This document shows positions 1 to 8,700 of a stretch of 18,863 nt of DNA, piece after piece (positions within the stretch are counted from its first letter, which is position 1; the number at the start of each line of letters is the position of its first letter). The position numbers and the translations under genes are program-made. Under the pieces are notes generated by a model. The model was not told the DNA's origin and searched no databases. It saw only the letters and a list, made by a program, of their open reading frames with translations. The DNA is from a bacterium. GTDB taxonomy: Bacteria; Electryoneota; Electryoneia; Electryoneales; Electryoneaceae. The stretch lies in contig JANQEY010000033.1 in NCBI GenBank assembly GCA_028278125.1, positions 1 to 18,863 on the forward strand, read 5' to 3'.

Positions 1-2750
1 GAAAGAATTCCATCGTTGGTTATTTTTGCATCACCGTCGATGACAATCGCCCCATCTGTTGGAATCGAAACATCTTCACTACTTAAAATAGTTAGTTCAC
101 CACCTGTCATGTCCTGCTGAATGGTGTCGGTAAATAGATAAGTATACCCGGTGCCGCTCCCTTCTCGAATGTCACCGCCACTAAGCACGAGCGTTCCGCT
201 TTCGACTGTGAAATATCCCTCACTACCTGCACCATTACCATTAATAACTTCTCCAGCATTCAACTCGAATGTTCCACCAGCAATAGTGACATACCCCTGT
301 GCCCCAGAAGCATTGCCATTAATAAGATCATCCCCTGCAAATACAAATGTTCCGCCAGTATTGATCCGTATATTCCCGATGCCTCCTGCGCCATTGGCAT
401 TGGTAATATCACTCCCGGGCACTAAAAATTCAAACCGTCCACCATTGTTAACTATGATGAAAGCAGATGGACTAATAATTGAATTTAAAAATACTCCACC
501 AGTCTGACGATATGTTCCTCCATTAACAACCATCCTTCCCGTTCCACCCAAAGCGTTTCCTATCACACTAGAAACGTTTGCCAAAAACAGCCCGCTATTC
601 AAGGTTGTATAATTTGTATCTCCTGCCTGCCAGCCACCCCTAAATCCGACGCCTTCAACTCTAAATATTCCACCGTTAATTAATAAATTTCCAGTCGCAC
701 CACTACCTACTCTTGGATTTTCAAAATCTTGCGCTACCTGTACAAACAAAGCCCCCTCGTTAACAAATAACGAACCATTTGCGCCCGAATCATACCCGTT
801 GTAGAAATCTTCATACGCTTCAATCATGCCTCCAGCACCAATTCGTACCGCTGCTGTACTATTCGCTTCAAAAGCATTTCTGAACGTCCCAGAACCATCC
901 GCTATCGTAAGCGTTCCGGTAATATTTATTGTGTTGTTATTTTGAATATGATATGAACCAGCATTATCAAGGTCGCCGCCAGGCCAAATTTCAAAAATCC
1001 CATTGTTCGTGAAATCGGCAGCTAATATTTCTGAATAATCAAGATAATAAATTCGCCCGTCACGTGGTACGGTGTATCCTTCATCACCAATTTCCCATTG
1101 CTCATACCACGTTCCCGTACCAACCACATCGCCGGTCTCATATCGAGCACCGGTGTTTGTAAAGGTGCCATCGTTCTGAAAAATTCCAGTGTGCGAGAAA
1201 AAGCCTCGGCTTGTTGCCGTATAAAAATTTTCAAGCCGGCCACTGTTCGTCAATATGCCATCGCTAATCAACAAGCCACTGTTGCTTAACGTTCCAGATT
1301 GAATCCCAAGCGTTCCTCCACTGTACAAATAACCACGTTCATCACCAACCTGATTGATCCAAAGCAACCCACCAGAAACTGATATCATCATATCGTTTGT
1401 GATTGTGTAGGTGCCGGTGTAAAGCTCGCCGCCCAAGAAAATACCAAGCGTTCCGGAAATTAATAAGTCGTCGGTAAGTGTTAAAACCTCATCAAGATAG
1501 TATGCAAACCCATCGTCCGGAATGATGTAGGTACTTTCATAATCCCACTTGATAAAGTAAAAACCATCCTGTTCCGTAAACCCACCAGTAAACAGTCCGT
1601 TGTCAACAAACGTGCCGTAATTATAAAATTCACCGTTATTATTAAATGTTATTTCGTTAACAAACAGACCCCAGTTGGTTAACGTTTGATTGTTATCCAG
1701 TGTTCCATAATTTACCATGGAGCCATCATTGATGGCTCCCCCGTTGTTTACAAACAGATCGTAATTATCAAAAAGATTATTGTTGTCGAATGTCCCAACA
1801 TTGCTGAACGTCGTGTAATTATCAAACTCATCATCGTTGGTAAGTATGCCATCATTCAAGATTTCACCGCTGTTTGCCAAGACTCCATCAAGCACGTTCG
1901 TCGAACCATTGTTGCGTAAAAAGCCCCACTCAGCACCAAGTTCATTGATCCATAACAAACCACCAGAAACGGTTAAATTCGCATCGTTCGTGATGGTGTA
2001 CGTACTGGTGTAAAGTTCGCCGTTGGCAATAATTGCGAGCGTTCCGGAAATAAGTAGGTCATCTGTGAGCGTCCAAACAGAATCGAGATAATACGCTGAA
2101 CCGTTCGGTGGAATGATATACGTTTTTGTTGGGTCCCAACGAATATAGAGCAGGCCCTGATTATCTGTGAAATCGCCAATAAATTGACCGTTGTTGACAA
2201 AATCACCATAGTTGTAAAATTCGCCGTCGTTAATGAACCACTCTTCATTAACAAATAATGTGTTATTCGTAAACGTTCCATTGTTGTCAAATGTGCCACT
2301 ATTTGTTAATGTCCCGTTATTAATAAATCCAGAATTGTTCACAAAAAGATTGTCGTAATTGTTAACGAAAATTCCACGATTTTCAAAATCGCCATTATTA
2401 TCAAACGTTCCATCATTTGTAAACGTCCCACGATTATCGTACGTACCACTATTCGTGAACAATCCATCGTTAAACAATTCCCCATAATTCGTTACCGTTC
2501 CACACGAAACCGTTAACGTGCCATCAGGTCTATTGTCGAGCAAACCATCAGAAGCAACGAGTAACGTACCACACGAAAGCGTTAACAAACCATTATTTGA
2601 AATCGTATAGCCGTTTGTATCGAGCATCCCCTCACCCCAAATCATAAATTCGCCATCGACCGTCAAGTCCGCCCCTAGGGTGACATACTCATCGATAAAA
2701 TAGATTTTTTCTTCTTCTGGAATAACATAACCATCTACCGTTGGTTGCCA
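1..2750 (-). repeat. Gene C super-repeat unit 3 (alpha-beta-beta-gamma, truncated by window)
   Basis: Alpha Trp 2748 (LWQPTVDGYVIPEEE), beta Trp 2136 (TKTYIIPPNGSAYYLD), a second beta Trp 1545 (STYIIPDDGFAYYLDE), gamma Trp 1095 (GYTVPRDGRIYYLDY), G array, then a YLFTD linker at about 120 that reads into KITNDGIL at the edge. It is longer than the other units because of the extra beta unit and a longer N block after alpha (612 bp from alpha to beta, against 432-444 elsewhere). Confidence 0.82.
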
Positions 2751-5700
2751 TAATTCATAATACAAACCGTTGTTGTAGAATGGGCTGGTGTTATTAAATG
2801 TGCCACCTCTGCTTATAAAAATATTATTGTTCGTGAATGTTTCGTTGTTGTTAAACACCCCTGTGTTCGTAAAAACACCGTCGTTCAGGAAGTACCCACC
2901 GTTTGTGAATAGATTGTTATTTGTGAAAATATTGTTGTTATCGATCGTACCGGTGTTAAAAAGTTCTCCCGTGTTAACAAGTACCCCATCGTTGGTAAGA
3001 GTCGAAACACTTTCTATAACGATAGAGCCTTCGAGTGGAATCGAAACGTTTTCACCGCTTGAAACGTTTAAATAGCCATTGGTGATGTCTTGAGAAATCG
3101 TGTCTGTGAAGAGATACACAGCTCCAGAGCCGCTACCAACCTTCATGCTCCCTGCACCAAGATTGAATATCCCACTTTCAACCGTAAAGTTTCCCTCACT
3201 GCCAACCGCAACACCATTTGTAACTTCTCCTCCGAGCAATTCAAACGTCCCACCAGAAACCGTGATCGATCCTTGAGCCCCTGAATTTCGGCCATTGAAA
3301 AGCTCTCCGTCAGAAAACACAAAAGTACCACCAGTAGTAATCCATATGTTTCCCACACCATTCGTCGAACCGGCATTATCAAAAAATTGTGTTGGATCTC
3401 CATATTCAAATCGTCCGCCATCGTTAATAATCACAGAACCAATACCGTTCCAACTGTTACGAAAGAGTCCAGAGGTCTGTCGATAAGTACCCCCATTAAT
3501 CACAAAGCTCCCCGATCCATCAGCAACAATTATAATTCGCCCCGTCGGATTTGGCGGTGTTGCCAAAAACAGCCCCCCATTCATGACAATGAAGCCCACG
3601 TCACCAGCAGTTGTCCCACCATCAAATGAAAGCGCTGGCAGTAAAAACGTTCCCCCATTTATGAATAAATTTCCCGTGGCACCGGTAGAAGCTCTTGGAT
3701 TTTTAAACCTTTGCCACACTTGAACAAATGTTCCGCCCTCATCCACATACAACGACCCATTCGAATTTGCACCATACCCATTGTAGAAAAGCTCTTCGGT
3801 CTCGATAATACCACCAACACCTATCCTGACTGTTGCTGTGCTGTTTGCATCAGAAGCATTTTGAAAAATTCCAGCACCGTTTGCAATCGTAAGCGTTCCG
3901 GTAATATTAATCGTGTTATTATTGGAAACAGTGTACAAAGCATCGTTGTCAACGCTACCACCAGACCAAATCTCAAATATTCCATTATTCGTTAAGTGAT
4001 CGCCCAACGTTGCATCGTAGTCAACAAAATAAATTCGACCATCACGAGGAATTATGTGATCATCTAAGCTTTTCTGCCAACGATCATACCACGTCCCCGT
4101 ACCAGACATATCGACATTTTCGATCACAATATGCGAGTTGGTGAACGAAAGTTCGTTCAAGAAGGTCCCGTTGTTGTCAAAAACACCTGCATTCGTGAAC
4201 GTGTAGAAGTTGTTAAGTGTTCCAATATTCGTCATGTTGCTATTGTTGAGCAGGCGACCACCATCACTCACCCAAAGCAGCCCACCTGAAATTGTGAGTG
4301 ATAAATCGTTTGTAAGAGAAAAGATACTCGTGTACAACTCACCATCAGATAAAATTTCAAATGAACCAGAAATAAGAAGGTCATCAGTAAGCGTAAAGGT
4401 CGTATTGAGATAATAAATGAACCCATCGTCAGGAATTACGTACGTTTCTTTCGGATCCCATTGAATATTGAATACACCTGCATTTTGCGTGATCTCGCCA
4501 ATAAACACCCCGCCGCCAACAAACAAGCCGTTATTTATAAATGTTCCCGTACCGGTATTCTCAAAATAACCATCATTGATAATCGTCGAATTATTTTCAA
4601 AGTAACCACTATTCGTTACCGTTCCATCGTTTGTCAGCGTGCCACACGAAACGGTTACCATTGCATCAAGCTTGTTGTCAAGCAAACCACCAGAGCCAAT
4701 TATCAAATGGCCACATGAAAGCGTTAGTAACCCATCATTTGAAATCGTATACCCGTTCGCATCAAGCGTCCCACCATCCCAGATTGCAAACGTTCCATCA
4801 ATTATCAGGTCGGCCCCTAGGGTGACGTAGTCTTCGATAAAGTAAATTATGTTGTCGTCTGAAATCGTATATCCCTCAACATCCGACTCCCATAATTCGT
4901 AATACAACCCATTGTTATAAAATGGGCTGGTGTTATTGAAAATCCCCTTGTTGATAAAGATGTTGTTGTTCGTAAATGTTTCGTTGTTATCGAATATGCC
5001 TGTATTGGTGAAAATCCCATCGTTTACAAAATAACCTTCATTCGTGAACAAATTATTGTTTGTGAAAATATTGTTGTTATCGATGGTGCCTGAACTAGAA
5101 AGTTCTCCTATATTAACAAGTATCCCATCGTTAGTAAGAGTAGCAACACTCTCAATAACAATAGAGCTATCGTATGGAATCGAAACGTTTTCGCCATTCG
5201 AAATTTTCAAATGTCCGTTGATAATATCTTGGGCAATCGTGTCGGTGAAGAGATAGACATAACCGGTGCCCAAGCTTTCGTAAATATCCACATTGCCCAA
5301 GCGAATCGTTCCATTTTCAACTGTCAAACTACCAACATCACCTCCTCCAACCGCCTGCGCAATTTCACCGCCACTCAAGTTAAACGTTCCTCCTCGAACG
5401 ACAATAAAAGCAGCCTCCCCGTTAGCGTTATTAATTTTTGCTCCAGACAAAAGATGATACGTACCACCAGCAAGTATGATTCTTCCAGCGTTGGAAGCAC
5501 CAAATTCATTGTTTATAAGTATTCCTCCTGCGTGAATAAAGTTTCCACCAGTGTTAACTCGCAAATAGGCAGGTATGCTCGCACCGTTTGCATTGTAAAA
5601 ATCACCCGAAATATGCTGAAAAGTTCCACCATTGACGCTGATTTGAGCGGAACCAATCGAACCATTTGTCACCCGATCGCTCGGATTCGTTATTACAACT

Positions 5701-8700
5701 CCTCCGTTAACCGTAAAGTTGCTCACATCGCCCAGACCTATGGCAAGGTCTAGTCGAAAACCGCTAAAATTGAGCACTCCTCCATTTACAACCACACTGC
5801 CATTTCCCCCACTTGCCTGCCTTGGACTCTCAAACTCTCCCGATAACTGCGTAAAGCTTCCACCATCATTTACGATCAAACTGCCATTTGAGTTTGAACC
5901 ATAACCGTTATAAAAGAAGGTTCCCAACATCTCCAGAAGGCCCCCTCCATTTACAACAACTGTCGCAACCCCACCCGCACTCGCAGCATTTCTGAACTGT
6001 CGACCACTCGAAATCGTCAACGTTCCCGTAATGTTTACGGTGTTGTTGTTATAAAAATTATACGAACCGCTGGTAAGGTCTCCACCCGACCAAATTTCAA
6101 AAATTCCATTGTTCGTTATAAGTGCCCCTAGTGTTCCTGCATAATCAAGATAATACACTCGACCATCCCGTGGGACAGTGTACCCATCCAAACTCGCTTC
6201 CCATCGCTCATACCACGTCCCCGTCCCACTCATATCAACATTTTCGATAACAACATTTAAATTCGTAAACGAATGTTCGTTCAAGAAAACACCATAATTT
6301 TCGAAAATTCCTGCATTCGTGAATGTGTAATAATTGTTTAGTACCCCGCTGTTCGTTAACGTACCATTATTTAATAAACGACCACCGTCGTTAGTCCAAA
6401 GTAAACCATCTGAAAGGGTCAGTGATAAATCGCTCGTAATTGAGTGCGTGCTTGTATATAATTCACCATCTCGTAAAATCACAAGCGAACCGGAGATCAA
6501 CAGATCGTCTGTCAACGTGAAAGTCGTATTGAGATAGTACAGCAGCCCATCGTCAGGAATAATGTATGTCTCCTCTGGAAACCAAGGGAATGCATAAAAT
6601 CCAGTATTTTGCGTAATATCGCCAGCAAACTGCCCATTATTTAAAAACAACCCAAAATTATAAAACTCACCATCGTTTATAAACGTTCCGTTATTGATGA
6701 ACAGATCGCAATTCGTTACCGCCCCATCATTATCGAACAACCCATCGTTCAAAAGCTCGCCATAATTTAGCAAACAACCCGTCGAGACGGTTAAAATGCT
6801 CTCGTTGTGAAACAAACTTCCAGGATCAATAATCACCTCACAACCGGAAACCGTCAAAGCCCCTTCAACACTGACCGTGTACCCATTTGTATCCAGCGTG
6901 CCACCATCCCAAATAATTAATGTCCCGTTGATAAGTAAGTCTGCTTCTAACGTGATATATTCATTAACAACGTACGTCGTGCCCCAAGGATTAATTGGTA
7001 TTACGTACCCATCGTCAGCAGGATCCCAATACTTCACATTAAAGCCACCGCCAGCAATTGTCGTTCCAAAATTTCTAAAAATTCCGTTATTAATAAATAA
7101 ATTGTTATTTTCGAACAATCCGTAATTTTCAAAAAGAGTTTCGTTGACCAGCATGCCATCATTTCTTATGGTGCCGGTCAAGCCGGTAGTCAAAACATAA
7201 TTATTCGTGAATGTCCCGTTGTTAGCGAGTAACCCACTGACTGTAAGCGTGCCGTCATTAACAAGAAAACTGTCATTATAAAAGTTGTTTCCCGCAGAAA
7301 TTGTTATCGTTTGACCGGTTGGAATTTCGAAAATGCCAAGCGTATCGATCACCGGATTCACACCAAAAATAGTCAGATTATTTGTCCCGCCACCAACGCT
7401 CAACGACGCATTGCCAAACACAAACGAACCACTCACCACATCAAAGTTTCCAGTCTGGCCGGTGCCATCACCATTAATATGCGTGCCGCCGGTTAAGCGT
7501 AAAAGCCCCCCATCAATCGAAACATTTCCGGTCGAAGCAAATCCATTATAGAAAAATCCACCACTTTCAAGCTCAAACTCACCACCGAAAACAAAAATTT
7601 CTCCAACAACACCATAACCATTTTTAAGCGTGCCACCCGATAATTCGTACTCTCCTCCGGTGATGTTAATCGAACCCGAACCAAGTTTGCTGTTTTGGAA
7701 CAAGCCACCACTCTGCGCAAACATGCCATCAACAATTGCTAGCGTCCCTTGCGAACCGGCACCGTTCCAAATCGTACCATCCGTTTGCAAATTAAACGTC
7801 CCGCCAGAAACCGTGATTGTGCCATCTGAACTGTAGCCGTTCCATAAAACACCACCGATTAAATTAAACTCACCATCAATAATGTTTATAAATCCCGGCG
7901 AACTGTCACCATTGATCAGCATCACCGCGTTCTGCTTGTTGAGTGTGCCACCTGTTACCGTAAGCGTGTTGTTGTTTCTAATTTTGTACTTATCTGTGTT
8001 AAGCGTGCCTCCGTCCCAAATTGCAAACGTTCCATTGATCGTCATGTCCTGCATCAACGTTATTGTGTTATCGATAAACGCAACCATGTCAAATGAATTC
8101 AATGGAATGGTGTAACCATCGAGAGATGGGATCCACCAATCATACATCTCACCATCATTGTCGACGGTTCCAAAATTAAAGAAACGATCTCGATTCATAA
8201 AAAGATTGTCGTTATCAAACAAACCATCAATCGAAAAGGTGCCTTTGTTTTCAAAAAAGCCACTGTTTAACAACAGGCTGTTTTCAACCTGAAATAGGCC
8301 ACTAGCAGAAATCGTTAAAAATGTGTCAATCGAAACGGTATAATTGTTCGTATACAATTCACCGGTAGGCCAAATTGCCAGCGAACCACTAATTTGCAAA
8401 TCTTGCGTCAACGTGATACTACTATCGATATAATACATTCGATTGTTATCGGGAATAAAATAGCCATCGATTGCTGGATCCCATAAGTCATACACAACGC
8501 CGTTATTTTCAAATGTTCCCCCATTACTTCTCCAAATCCACGGCAAAAATCCCCGCGTAATCCCATCAGCTAAAAAATCTCCCCTGTTGTTAACAATATT
8601 ACTATTTGTAAATATTCCATTGTTGTCCAATTCCCCAGTAACGCCAATCCAGACATATCCATCGTTTAAAAGAAAACCATCGTTAGTACAAATATTGGTA

